DNA of 64,000 nucleotides from NCBI RefSeq assembly GCF_016185115.1, contig NZ_JACPOF010000015.1, positions 1 through 64,000 on the forward strand, in the 5' to 3' direction. The notes under the pieces are model-generated. The model did no database searches. It was given only the letters and a program-made list of their open reading frames with translations, and was not told the origin of the DNA. Made by a program: the position numbers and the translations under genes. Of the stretch, positions 8,995 to 17,012 are shown in pieces (position 1 is the first letter of the stretch; each line of letters opens with the position of its first letter). The DNA comes from Polaromonas sp. GTDB lineage: Bacteria; Pseudomonadota; Gammaproteobacteria; Burkholderiales; Burkholderiaceae_C.

Positions 8995-10063
8995 TCAGCT
9001 TCCGATAATGGTGACGGCCATAGGGGGTGGCGGTCATGGTGAGCAGATACTCAAGGCTTTGAAGCTCGCAAAAGGACACCGCTACCGTATCATTGGTGCG
9101 GATGCCAATCCCGACTGCCCCCAATTTGACTGGGTGGACGAACGCGCGCAGCTTCCTCTTGCATCTGACCCGGATTACGTCAGCGTATTGCTTGATGCGT
9201 GTGATCGATTCGGTGTCAAGGCGCTGTTCCACGGCTGTGAACCCGAACTGAAAAAATTCTCGGCTAACCGGCACCTGATTGAGGGGAGAGGGATATTCCT
9301 GCCTATAAACCCTGCGGCAGTGATAGAGACCTGCATGAACAAGGAAGACACCAATAGGCGTCTTTCTGCCTTGGGTTTTGATGCACCACGATATATGCGT
9401 GCGTCCAGTCGGGATGACCTGAGAAAGATAGATTGGTTTCCTGTTGTGGTGAAACCATCGGTCGGTGGCGGTGGATCTGCCAATGTGTATATTGCCCAGA
9501 ATATGACTGAGCTGTCAGGCTTGGCCGACTATCTGGGTCTTGCGGCGGCAGGCAGCAATTTTCTTATTCAGGAGTATGTGGGCACACCGGATTCCGAATA
9601 CACCGTAGGCGTGCTTCATGACATGGATGGTAACTACATCAATTCGATAGCGGTCAGACGAATGCTTTCGGGACAACTGAATATAAGGATGTCCGTACCA
9701 AACCGTACCGGACGCAGCGAGCTGGGCGCTACCCTCGTGATCAGCTCCGGGGTGAGCCATGGCCATGTTGGTCGACACGCAGAGGTGACTCGTCAGTGCA
9801 AGGAGATTGCGCGTGCGTTCGGTTGCCGTGGTGCAACCAATATTCAATGCCGGTTTGTGGATGGTCGCGTCAAGGTTTTTGAGATCAACCCCCGTTTCTC
9901 GGGCACGACATCCATTCGCGCGATGGTTGGCTATAACGAACCTGACGTACTTATAAGGAAGCACATCTTTGGGAACGACATCCTGGTCGACTTTGAATAC
10001 GAAGAAGCAGTCATTCTGCGAAACCTGACCGAAATGCGGGTCGGAGCGACAAGAAGGAGTTGA
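8984..10063 (+). CDS. ATP-grasp family ligase (carbamoyl-phosphate-synthase-like fold)
   Basis: About 359 residues. A PreATP-grasp Rossmann half starts at MVTAIGGGGHGEQILKAL, then comes the ATP-binding loop VVVKPSVGGGGSANV (154-168) and the Mg-binding strand VFEINPRFSGTTS near the C terminus. ATP-grasp enzymes join a carboxylate, through an acyl phosphate, to an amine or thiol. TTG 8984 has GAGGGAG at 8971-8977 with good spacing. ATG 9008 lacks a ribosome site, and ATG 8927 would give a long overlap with the upstream gene. A likely role is attaching an amino or hydroxy acid to an amino sugar; this is inference from fold and context. Confidence 0.75.
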   Translation: MSIDQLPIMVTAIGGGGHGEQILKALKLAKGHRYRIIGADANPDCPQFDWVDERAQLPLASDPDYVSVLLDACDRFGVKALFHGCEPELKKFSANRHLIEGRGIFLPINPAAVIETCMNKEDTNRRLSALGFDAPRYMRASSRDDLRKIDWFPVVVKPSVGGGGSANVYIAQNMTELSGLADYLGLAAAGSNFLIQEYVGTPDSEYTVGVLHDMDGNYINSIAVRRMLSGQLNIRMSVPNRTGRSELGATLVISSGVSHGHVGRHAEVTRQCKEIARAFGCRGATNIQCRFVDGRVKVFEINPRFSGTTSIRAMVGYNEPDVLIRKHIFGNDILVDFEYEEAVILRNLTEMRVGATRRS

Positions 10064-10064
10064 G

Positions 10065-11228
10065 ATGAGCGTAGTTAGTTATCAATGTTGTCCGGCCTGC
10101 ATGTCTGTTGACATTGAGAAGCTGGAAGCGTATGACACATTTCCAGCCATTCTGTGGCCTATCGAAGCAGAAAAACGCCACACTGTCAGTGCGGCGCGCA
10201 TCACTGCATGGATGTGCAGTGCCTGCCACCATGTCTTTCTGAACGATATTGACGAAGGCTTTGCAAGGAAACTGTATGAGGACTACTACTATTTGTATCC
10301 CTTCAAAAATCTTGAATCCCTACAGGCGCCATATCGAGAAGCTTTTGATGGCGTTGCCAACTTGTTTTTGAAAAAAAATAAGGGGACCTTGCTGGAAATT
10401 GGTTGCGATGACGTGGCGCAAATGAAGCCGTTTCTTGACCGCGGCTTGTTATGTTCCGCTATCAATCCGGGGGCTAAGAGCAGCGAGCAGGTGCACTTCA
10501 TCGATGGTTTCTACGGCTCGACCACAGTGCCGGACTCGTTTGACTATGTTGTCTCACGGTTTAATCTGGAGCACATCGTGCATCTGGATACTTTTTTTGA
10601 AGCCTTGGATAAAAATTTGCGCCAAGAGGGATTGGCCATCATTCAGGTGCCCAACATCCAGTCAGTGGCGAAGGCTGGAATGCTCAATATTCTTGCTCAT
10701 GAACATCCGCATTATTTTTGCAGGCAATCGCTTCAGGCGCTGCTCAGGCGACGGGGTTACGAGATTTTGTATTTGTCCCGGGACGATGAGGCTAGCTTGA
10801 TTTGTGCATTTGGATGGAGTACCAATGCCTATGAGCCCAGGTCCTTGAAAAATGGAGTCAGCACCATGCTGGAATTTGCTCCGTTTATGCGACGACACGA
10901 AGGCCAGAAGGTTTTCATATATGGGGTGAGCATGTCATTGACAGGCCTTCTGTATTCAAAGGCCGTCGACCCCTCGGCGTTCTCAGAGGTTACCGTTATT
11001 GATGACAATCCTTTGCTGCATGGAAAATACATGCCGCTTACTGATATGAAGATCGTCCCGGTTGACAAGGCTGGCCTCGAATCCGAGTCGGTTGTACTGC
11101 TGTCACTCAATCCTATTTACTTTCCGCCTGTCATCGAAAAACTTAAACGGCTCGGCGTACAGAAAAACATCTTTGCTGTGAGTGATCGCGGCTTTTACCG
11201 GGTTGAATCAGCAGAAGTGGTGAACTGA
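10065..11228 (+). CDS. Zinc-ribbon class I methyltransferase with C-terminal Rossmann domain
   Basis: 387 residues. N-terminal cysteine pairs (C8/C9 with C12, and C51-x-x-C54) form a probable zinc site. The SAM-binding motif LLEIGCDD is at 109-116. The C-terminal domain has GVSMSLTGLLYSKA followed by VIDDNPLLHGKYMP, matching the third domain of TylCIII/NovU-type sugar C-methyltransferases. The same architecture recurs at 40791-42014, where the context fits C-methylation more clearly. GAAGGAG precedes the start and the stop overlaps the next ATG by one base. Acceptor unknown; the large sequence difference from the second copy suggests a different substrate. Confidence 0.75.
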   Translation: MSVVSYQCCPACMSVDIEKLEAYDTFPAILWPIEAEKRHTVSAARITAWMCSACHHVFLNDIDEGFARKLYEDYYYLYPFKNLESLQAPYREAFDGVANLFLKKNKGTLLEIGCDDVAQMKPFLDRGLLCSAINPGAKSSEQVHFIDGFYGSTTVPDSFDYVVSRFNLEHIVHLDTFFEALDKNLRQEGLAIIQVPNIQSVAKAGMLNILAHEHPHYFCRQSLQALLRRRGYEILYLSRDDEASLICAFGWSTNAYEPRSLKNGVSTMLEFAPFMRRHEGQKVFIYGVSMSLTGLLYSKAVDPSAFSEVTVIDDNPLLHGKYMPLTDMKIVPVDKAGLESESVVLLSLNPIYFPPVIEKLKRLGVQKNIFAVSDRGFYRVESAEVVN

Positions 11229-11944
11229 TGCAATTCAAAAAACTCAATGAAATCGAATTGCAGGACGAAACGTCCTGGTGTGATGCGGTGTTTTTGACGC
11301 TGGACATTGATTGGGCCTGTGACGAGGTCCTGCTTGACTCGATCGAACTCATTGAAAAAGCGGGCGTTCGAGCTACTTTTTTTGCTACTCACGCTACGCC
11401 TCTCTTGTCGAGAATCGCCGAAAATCCGCTATTTGAACTCGGGCTTCATCCAAACTTCAATGAGCTTCTTCGTGGTACGCCCCAAGTGGGGGGGCTGTCT
11501 GCGGCGCAGGTCGTAAATAGGCTTGCCTCCATTGTTCCTGGTGCAAAGTCATTTCGGAGCCATTCCCTGAGTTGGGGTGATGTTATTTCCCAAGCAATTC
11601 GGTCTGTGGGAATCACCAATGTTTCCAACCACCTTATTCCCGAACAGAGCGGCATTGTTCTGAAGCCGTACGCAGATTGGTATGGGCTTGTTCATGCGCC
11701 ATATTTCTATCAGGACAGTGCCTGTTTTTATTTCCACGAGAACACGCCGATCAGGGATTTGGCTTTTCGCGAGGGGCTAAAGATTTTTGACTTTCATCCG
11801 ATGCATATTTATCTCAACAGCGAACGCCAAGAGAGATACGAAGGCTTGCGCGATTTTGTACGCAAGCCCGATGTACTTTTAAAAAATCGTTATGAAGGTG
11901 AGGGCGCGCGGAATTCACTACTGAGGTTGATGGAGTTGGGGTGA
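11228..11944 (+). CDS. WbmS-like polysaccharide deacetylase (NodB-fold)
   Basis: 238 residues with a short NodB-like core: LTLDIDWA with D26 and D28, ATFFATHATPLL near 49-60, ELGLHPNF with H74, and SFRSHSLSWG near 108-117. These correspond to the metal-binding and catalytic motifs of carbohydrate esterase family 4. The DxD form and small size resemble WbmS-family proteins of Bordetella O-antigen loci. No signal peptide is visible, so it probably acts in the cytoplasm on a nucleotide sugar or lipid-linked sugar, removing an N-acyl group. Coupled to the previous methyltransferase by a one-base overlap. Confidence 0.7.
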   Translation: MQFKKLNEIELQDETSWCDAVFLTLDIDWACDEVLLDSIELIEKAGVRATFFATHATPLLSRIAENPLFELGLHPNFNELLRGTPQVGGLSAAQVVNRLASIVPGAKSFRSHSLSWGDVISQAIRSVGITNVSNHLIPEQSGIVLKPYADWYGLVHAPYFYQDSACFYFHENTPIRDLAFREGLKIFDFHPMHIYLNSERQERYEGLRDFVRKPDVLLKNRYEGEGARNSLLRLMELG

Positions 11945-12005
11945 ATGTGACCATAACCGCGAATTGCTCCTCTCATATACGCATTGTCAATGCGCCACTA
12001 TCTCC

Positions 12006-13082
12006 ATGTTCAACATTGGTCTGAACCGTGCTCTACCCGCCCAGCTGATCAGCCACTTCGGCGTTGATCTGTCTGGTCTGACCGTCTACACAGAGGCGGC
12101 CTCGGGCACTTATCTCCTGACCCCCATCGTGGCGGCACTTGCAGGTGCAAGAAAGGTATTTGCCCAAACACGCGATTCCCGCTTTGCCACCGCCGAAGTG
12201 GTGTGCCGTGAGACCATGCGAGCCGCGTCAGCCTTTGGTGTGGCAGACAACATTGAAGTTCGAATAGGGCGCTTTGACGAAGGGTTGGCCCAAAGCGACA
12301 TCGTTACCAACAGTGGTTTCGTACGGCCTCTTGACAGCGCTCTTGTTGCCAGGCTAAAGCCTACCGCCGTGATTCCGCTGATGTGGGAAACATGGGAGTT
12401 CCGTGCTGCAGATCTCGATTTGAGTGCCTGCAAGGCGAGGGGTACACTCGTTCTCGGCACCAAGGAGCAGGAACCTCCCTGCGATCTTCGGTTTTTTACC
12501 GGCCTGTTTGCCTTGAAGTTGTTGTTCGAGCTGGGGTTTGATGGCGGGAAAGTCCTGCTGCTGGGCAATGCGCCGTTGCCTGCAGGCGCGATTGCCGACC
12601 AGATGCGCCGTACCGGCATAGATCTGACTTGGGTGTCAGCCGAACCAGAGGGTGATCTTCGTTACGAGCAGTTGCGCGAGCACTTTTCAAATCACGGGCA
12701 AGAGTACGACATCATGGTGGTGGCGGAGCACCGGCATCACCATCAATTGCTGGGTGAAGATGGATTTCTCGACTACAGCGAAATACTGGACGTTAATCCC
12801 GATTTGAAGCTGGGCATAATTTCCGGCAACATAGATATAACTTCGTTAAAAGCATCCCGGTTGCGATATTTTCCAGAAGACATTTTACCGGCTGGATTTT
12901 TGAGCTATCAGCCTTACCACATGGGTCCACGGCCCGTGCTCACGCTGTATACCGCAGGATTGAAGGTCGGCGAGGCAATGGCAAGAGCCCGGCTTCGAGG
13001 CCTCAATCCCAAGGACGCAGCAAGAGAGGCGCTCGCCAGCAGCCCCGCTATGGATTTCGTCGGAGATATGGCATGGCTCTAA
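12006..13082 (+). CDS. Protein of unknown function with Rossmann-like region
   Basis: 358 residues from ATG 12006; TTG 11964 is an alternative that adds 14 residues, and neither has a clear ribosome site. I do not recognise the family. The segment KVLLLGNAPLPAGAIADQM looks like a nucleotide-binding beta-alpha unit. An earlier stretch (SDIVTNSGFVRPLD, then AVIPLMWETWEF) recalls dehydrogenases of the ornithine cyclodeaminase or adenosylhomocysteinase kind without convincing motifs. A histidine cluster (EHRHHHQ) follows. The 3' end overlaps the next acyltransferase by 10 bases, so it belongs to the same operon and probably the same sugar modification. Confidence 0.55.
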   Translation: MFNIGLNRALPAQLISHFGVDLSGLTVYTEAASGTYLLTPIVAALAGARKVFAQTRDSRFATAEVVCRETMRAASAFGVADNIEVRIGRFDEGLAQSDIVTNSGFVRPLDSALVARLKPTAVIPLMWETWEFRAADLDLSACKARGTLVLGTKEQEPPCDLRFFTGLFALKLLFELGFDGGKVLLLGNAPLPAGAIADQMRRTGIDLTWVSAEPEGDLRYEQLREHFSNHGQEYDIMVVAEHRHHHQLLGEDGFLDYSEILDVNPDLKLGIISGNIDITSLKASRLRYFPEDILPAGFLSYQPYHMGPRPVLTLYTAGLKVGEAMARARLRGLNPKDAAREALASSPAMDFVGDMAWL

Positions 13083-13654
13083 ATGAGCGGCTCTCCGCCT
13101 TGCTTCGGGATTTAAGGGCCTTGCACCTGGAATTGCGGCGCGACGTACATGCGAAGTTCAAGCGCATCAATCCTTCATACGAGGACATCTTTGACTGGAA
13201 AGAGCGTGGTGAGTTTTGGGTTGGCCGTGGCAAGAATGTCACTATCTACAATTCCACAACCGTGGTGGGTGATGTTGAGATCGGACAAAACACATGGGTT
13301 GGCCCCTTTTGTTCGCTCGACGGTAGCGGCGGATTGTCAATAGGTGAAAACTGCTCAGTATCGGCTGGTTGCCAGATTGTCACCCATGACACCGTCAAGT
13401 GGGCCGTATCTGGAGGGCGCGAGCCCTATGAATATGCGCCGATTAAAATTGGGAACTGCTGCTTCATTGGGTCTCAGGCAGTAGTCACGAGGGGCGTAAC
13501 TATTGGTAGCCACTGCGTGGTGGGTGCGGGTGCCGTCGTCACCTCTGACATCCCTGATTACGCAATCGTGGGCGGAGTTCCGGGTCGCGTGATAGGCAGG
13601 GTCAATGTGCATGACGATCAAACGGTGACCCTTGAATATTTTGGTGTTGGCTGA
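13073..13654 (+). CDS. Hexapeptide-repeat (left-handed beta-helix) acyltransferase
   Basis: 193 residues. An N-terminal charged helix (to about residue 40) is followed by hexapeptide turns (VGDVEIGQNTWVG, IGENCSVSAG, IGNCCFIGSQAV, IGSHCVVGAGAVV) and the closing AIVGGVPGRVIG typical of WbbJ/NeuD-type acetyltransferases. A probable catalytic histidine lies in IVTHDTVKW. It would transfer acetyl or another acyl group from CoA to a sugar. Overlap with the unknown upstream gene implies co-translation. It differs from the wlbB product and from the lipoyl-fused enzyme at 18 kb. Confidence 0.8.
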   Translation: MALNERLSALLRDLRALHLELRRDVHAKFKRINPSYEDIFDWKERGEFWVGRGKNVTIYNSTTVVGDVEIGQNTWVGPFCSLDGSGGLSIGENCSVSAGCQIVTHDTVKWAVSGGREPYEYAPIKIGNCCFIGSQAVVTRGVTIGSHCVVGAGAVVTSDIPDYAIVGGVPGRVIGRVNVHDDQTVTLEYFGVG

Positions 13655-13751
13655 GCTCGACTCCTGATTGCGGCATTTCATGGGTCACTCACCTGGTTGG
13701 CGCTGACACCAGGAATGGCTGTTTCACAGCAGCAGAATCTAAAGAATACTG

Positions 13752-15035
13752 ATGACGGATACCACAGACTTTACGGTTGAACATTACGCAACGCTACTTG
13801 AGCTTGCGAAAGCGCAGTACAGATTTATTCGGTATCGGGAGATAGCCCTTGATCAGCGCTTTGTGCTGTGGCGTCATGACTGCGATTTTTCTTTGAATCG
13901 TGCAATGCGTCTTGCACGTATTGAGCAGGCTCACGATGTCCGTTCGACTTATTTCCTGAATCCCCATTGCGAGTTCTACAACTTGCTTGAACGGGAGCAG
14001 GCTGCAATTATTGAAGTCATACTGGCTTGTGGGCATGACATAGGATTGCATTTTGATGCCGCTTTTTACCAGATCAACTCAGAGGATGAGCTTGATGAAC
14101 TTGTTGCAAAAGAGTCTGGCTGGCTGGAAGACTGGTTTGGCGTCGAGCCAACCGCATTCAGCTTTCATAATCCCGATGCTTTTTTGTTGACCTGTGAGCG
14201 AGACTCTTATGGTGGCCTCATTAACTGCTACTCGCGAAAATTCAAGGATAGCATTCCTTACTGCTCCGACTCCAACGGTTACTGGCGATACCGTCGGCTT
14301 CACAACGTGCTGAATAGGGCAGAAGAGCCACGCCTTCAGGTACTGACCCACCCGGGCTGGTGGCAGGATGAACCTTTGTACCCGCGCCAGCGAATATTTC
14401 GATCCGTCTACGGTCGCGCAGATGCGGCCATGAAACTCTATGACGACACTCTTCAGGCACATGGGCGTGAGAATCTTGGCGGTCCTGCGGGCAGCCTTGA
14501 ATTTCTAAAGACGCTTGATCCAAAGCAGTTCAATATGCTGGACTATTTGTGGAATAAACAGGCGTTTCAAACGCTGTTCCTGGAGCTTTCGCGCATGCAT
14601 GGCGGGCAGTTACTTCGCCTGTGCAAGATTTTCATTGAACGTAGCTGGGGCGTGCCTGCGGCGGAAGTTAATCAGTTTTTAGTTCAGAGTGCTCTTATAG
14701 ATGATATGCAACTTTTATTTTTCCGTACATTTGGCATGTCTTGGATGGATGCCATCGCCAGCTCGGAGGACTTGGTCCAGAACTGGGAGAAGGTACAGGG
14801 CCTAATTTCCCGTCGTATCTCGGGTTTGGAGGAGGCTGAGTTGCAGAATGGATGCGCCTATCTATGCAGCATGATCAATGCCACAGCTCATTGGGGAGCC
14901 GCTCATCCAAAAATTCAGCATGATGGGATTGCTGACGCGACGGATCGCCTTTCAGAGCCTGGTGCTGGCCTAATCACTGGGGTTATTTCCTCAAGCGATT
15001 GGGCCGTATTCAAGAGTAGTTTTCAGATTGGCTAG
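13752..15035 (+). CDS. NodB-like polysaccharide deacetylase fused to a C-terminal domain of unknown function
   Basis: 427 residues. The N-terminal half has the deacetylase-type signatures RHDCDFS (41-47), GHDIGLHFD (94-102) and SFHNP (137-141), with a later THPGWW. The second half (about 240-427) is helical, rich in Leu and Trp, and has no motif I recognise. It is nearly twice as long as the WbmS-like protein at 11.2 kb and the two align poorly beyond the metal motifs. No signal peptide. It starts 97 bases after the previous gene and ends before a 250-base non-coding gap, so it closes this gene group. Confidence 0.65.
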   Translation: MTDTTDFTVEHYATLLELAKAQYRFIRYREIALDQRFVLWRHDCDFSLNRAMRLARIEQAHDVRSTYFLNPHCEFYNLLEREQAAIIEVILACGHDIGLHFDAAFYQINSEDELDELVAKESGWLEDWFGVEPTAFSFHNPDAFLLTCERDSYGGLINCYSRKFKDSIPYCSDSNGYWRYRRLHNVLNRAEEPRLQVLTHPGWWQDEPLYPRQRIFRSVYGRADAAMKLYDDTLQAHGRENLGGPAGSLEFLKTLDPKQFNMLDYLWNKQAFQTLFLELSRMHGGQLLRLCKIFIERSWGVPAAEVNQFLVQSALIDDMQLLFFRTFGMSWMDAIASSEDLVQNWEKVQGLISRRISGLEEAELQNGCAYLCSMINATAHWGAAHPKIQHDGIADATDRLSEPGAGLITGVISSSDWAVFKSSFQIG

Positions 15036-15285
15036 CTTCCGCATAGCTTGTTGGCGCCACGAATTTTTGTGGCCTTGATGGCTTGCAACGTGATTTGACC
15101 AATAAAACAGCAGTTTGCCGAACGTGCCAGCACGAGCATTACATACGACCAAATACGCGTGACCACTTGGCAGACAATAGACTGCCCTTGAAGCGGCGCG
15201 ACGTTGGCATCCGACAGAAGCGATATTGTTCTTCATGTTACGCTCAGTTCAGGTAATTTTGGTTGTTTATAGCGAGAGTAAATAG
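15036..15285. other. 250-base intergenic gap
   Basis: This separates the deacetylase-fusion gene from the TylF/E1/lipoyl group. A small hairpin (GCCAC, 7-base loop, GTGGC, about 15057-15073) lies just after the stop but lacks a T-run. I see no convincing gene or strong promoter. A minus-strand open frame crossing the gap overlaps the end of the upstream gene and has no family signature. Confidence 0.4.
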
Positions 15286-16074
15286 ATGAGTCAAAGCAAT
15301 ACCAACGTAGCGGTAGATCCCCAACTTCTCTCTAGTTTCGAAGAGTTAAAAAGTTTGAGGCGTCATGGTCGAGATGCCAAAGATTATTTGGCTCGCCGAA
15401 AAGCTTTTGCTGAAGAAATTGGCAGTCCTGATCTATGGCATTTTGTTGATCACTTTGGTTTGTACGCTGGTACCCAAACGATAGCCACCTACATGGCTGT
15501 TCATGATCTGGTCCGGGACACTATGGATGTACCCGGCCATGTCATGGAGTTTGGGTCTCATCACGGCGCCAAATTGATGTTCATGGCAAAGCTTCTCCAG
15601 TTGTACAGTTCCAACAGCATTAAGAAGGTGTTCGGATTCGATTCATTCGAGGGCCTCCGTACTTTTGGTGCGCTGGATGGAGAAAAAAGCCGGGCCATGG
15701 AAGGTCATTACACCGGAAATGAGGATGTTCTTCGCAAGAGTATTCAACTGTTCGGCTACGAAGAGTGGGTGCATTTGGTCAAGGGTGATGCCCGAGTCAC
15801 TATTCCAGCTTTTGCGGATGCGTTTCCTCACGTCATGGTGAGCCTCGCATACGTAGACTTCGATCTTTATGAGCCGTGCCAGGCTGCACTGAAGTTCCTT
15901 GGCCCGCGTATGGCTACCGGTGGAATCATTGCATTTGATGAGGCGTTGACCGATTTTTTCCCGGGCGAAGGCATCGCCCTGCTCGAATTTCTGGAAGACC
16001 AAGCGCATGCCCGCTTTGAGATGAAAGTCTCACCAATAGCCTTGCAGCCAACCATCTGGCTGGTGAAGAAGTGA
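15286..16074 (+). CDS. TylF/MycF-family SAM-dependent O-methyltransferase
   Basis: 262 residues. MEFGSHHGAK (87-96) is the SAM loop, VFGFDSFEGLRTF (115-127) is the family hallmark, and YVDFDLYEP (189-197) holds the acidic metal ligands. The later FDEALTDFFPGEG also fits TylF/MycF-type, Mg-dependent O-methyltransferases. These methylate hydroxyls of sugars, often deoxysugars. It shares an ATGA overlap with the E1-alpha gene and starts the E1/lipoyl operon, so its product may act on the same residue as the acyl-transfer machinery downstream. Confidence 0.8.
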   Translation: MSQSNTNVAVDPQLLSSFEELKSLRRHGRDAKDYLARRKAFAEEIGSPDLWHFVDHFGLYAGTQTIATYMAVHDLVRDTMDVPGHVMEFGSHHGAKLMFMAKLLQLYSSNSIKKVFGFDSFEGLRTFGALDGEKSRAMEGHYTGNEDVLRKSIQLFGYEEWVHLVKGDARVTIPAFADAFPHVMVSLAYVDFDLYEPCQAALKFLGPRMATGGIIAFDEALTDFFPGEGIALLEFLEDQAHARFEMKVSPIALQPTIWLVKK

Positions 16075-17012
16075 CTGCAGTTGGAGGCTTCGATGCCGTT
16101 GCAGCGTATGAGCAAATGGTGCTCATACGCTGTTTTGAAGAGGTCGTGCTCGAGCTTTATGCTGCGGGCGGTGTGCCCGGCACCACGCATACTTATATCG
16201 GCCAAGAGGCTAATGCTGTAGGCGTGATACGTCATCTCAATCCCATGGTCGATAACGTGATCAGTAACCATCGTAATCATGGGCACTATCTTGCTTACAG
16301 CGACGACGTAGACGGATTGCTTCGGGAAATTCTGGCGCGTGAGGGTGGAGTTTGCGAGGGCCGGGGGGGGAGTCAGCACCTTCATAGCGGCCGTTTCCTG
16401 TCTAACGGCGTGCAGGGAGGGATTGTTCCAGTCGCCGCAGGTATGGCAATGGCTGAAAAGAGGGCTGGGACAGGCGCTGCGACCGTCGTTTTTATAGGAG
16501 ACGGTACGCTAGGCGAGGGCGTCGTATATGAAACCCTCAATATGGCATCTCTCTGGTCTCTCCCGCTTCTCGTGGTCGTAGAAAACAATCGCTATGCGCA
16601 AACAACTCCTATCGAGCGTGCTTTGGCCGGATCCCTCACTGCGCGGGCTGAGGCTTTTGCCGTTGCTAGCGAACAGGTTGACTCTACCGATGTTGATGTT
16701 ATTTATCGGGCAGCAGGCAGAGCGTTGAAGCATGTACGGGAAGCGGGCAAGCCGTTCTGGCTTGTTATCAATACTTACAGATTCGCTGCGCACAGTAAAG
16801 GCGATGATTTTCGGCCCAGAAGCGAGATCGAGCGATATCGGGCATACGATCCTTTGAGTATTGCCAAGGCCAGCCTTGATGCTAAATCATGCGATGCTGC
16901 AATGCGCAAGGCAAAGGCCCGCATTGCGGCATCGCTGGCAGCTGCACAACATGCCTCCGGGCCTTCGGCTCCAGTAGAGTGGCTGGTTCGCTCGGGAGAA
17001 CTCTGGATATGA
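16071..17012 (+). CDS. 2-oxo-acid dehydrogenase E1 component, alpha subunit (thiamine diphosphate-dependent)
   Basis: 313 residues with the ThDP/Mg motif GDGTLGEG (143-150) through ENN (171-173), the HLH segment of GGSQHLHSGRFLSNG and the C-terminal loop RFAAHSKGDD, all as in PDH, BCKDH and acetoin dehydrogenase E1-alpha. E1 decarboxylates a 2-oxo acid and passes the acyl group to a lipoyl domain. It is shorter than many E1-alphas but seems complete. It overlaps the TylF-like gene and the E1-beta gene by 4 bases each. The substrate cannot be deduced. A G8 run lies inside the gene at 16363-16370. Confidence 0.9.
   Translation: MTAVGGFDAVAAYEQMVLIRCFEEVVLELYAAGGVPGTTHTYIGQEANAVGVIRHLNPMVDNVISNHRNHGHYLAYSDDVDGLLREILAREGGVCEGRGGSQHLHSGRFLSNGVQGGIVPVAAGMAMAEKRAGTGAATVVFIGDGTLGEGVVYETLNMASLWSLPLLVVVENNRYAQTTPIERALAGSLTARAEAFAVASEQVDSTDVDVIYRAAGRALKHVREAGKPFWLVINTYRFAAHSKGDDFRPRSEIERYRAYDPLSIAKASLDAKSCDAAMRKAKARIAASLAAAQHASGPSAPVEWLVRSGELWI
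16363..16370 (+). repeat. G8 homopolymer tract inside the E1-alpha gene
   Basis: Eight consecutive G bases encode part of the GRGG segment. Gain or loss of one base would truncate E1-alpha. The reading frame is intact in this sequence. Similar tracts occur at 23664-23672 and 36253-36260. Confidence 0.8.

Noticed and set aside
14991..15236. Small minus-strand frame across the 15.0-15.3 kb gap
   Set aside because: Overlaps the end of the deacetylase gene and has no ribosome site or family signature.
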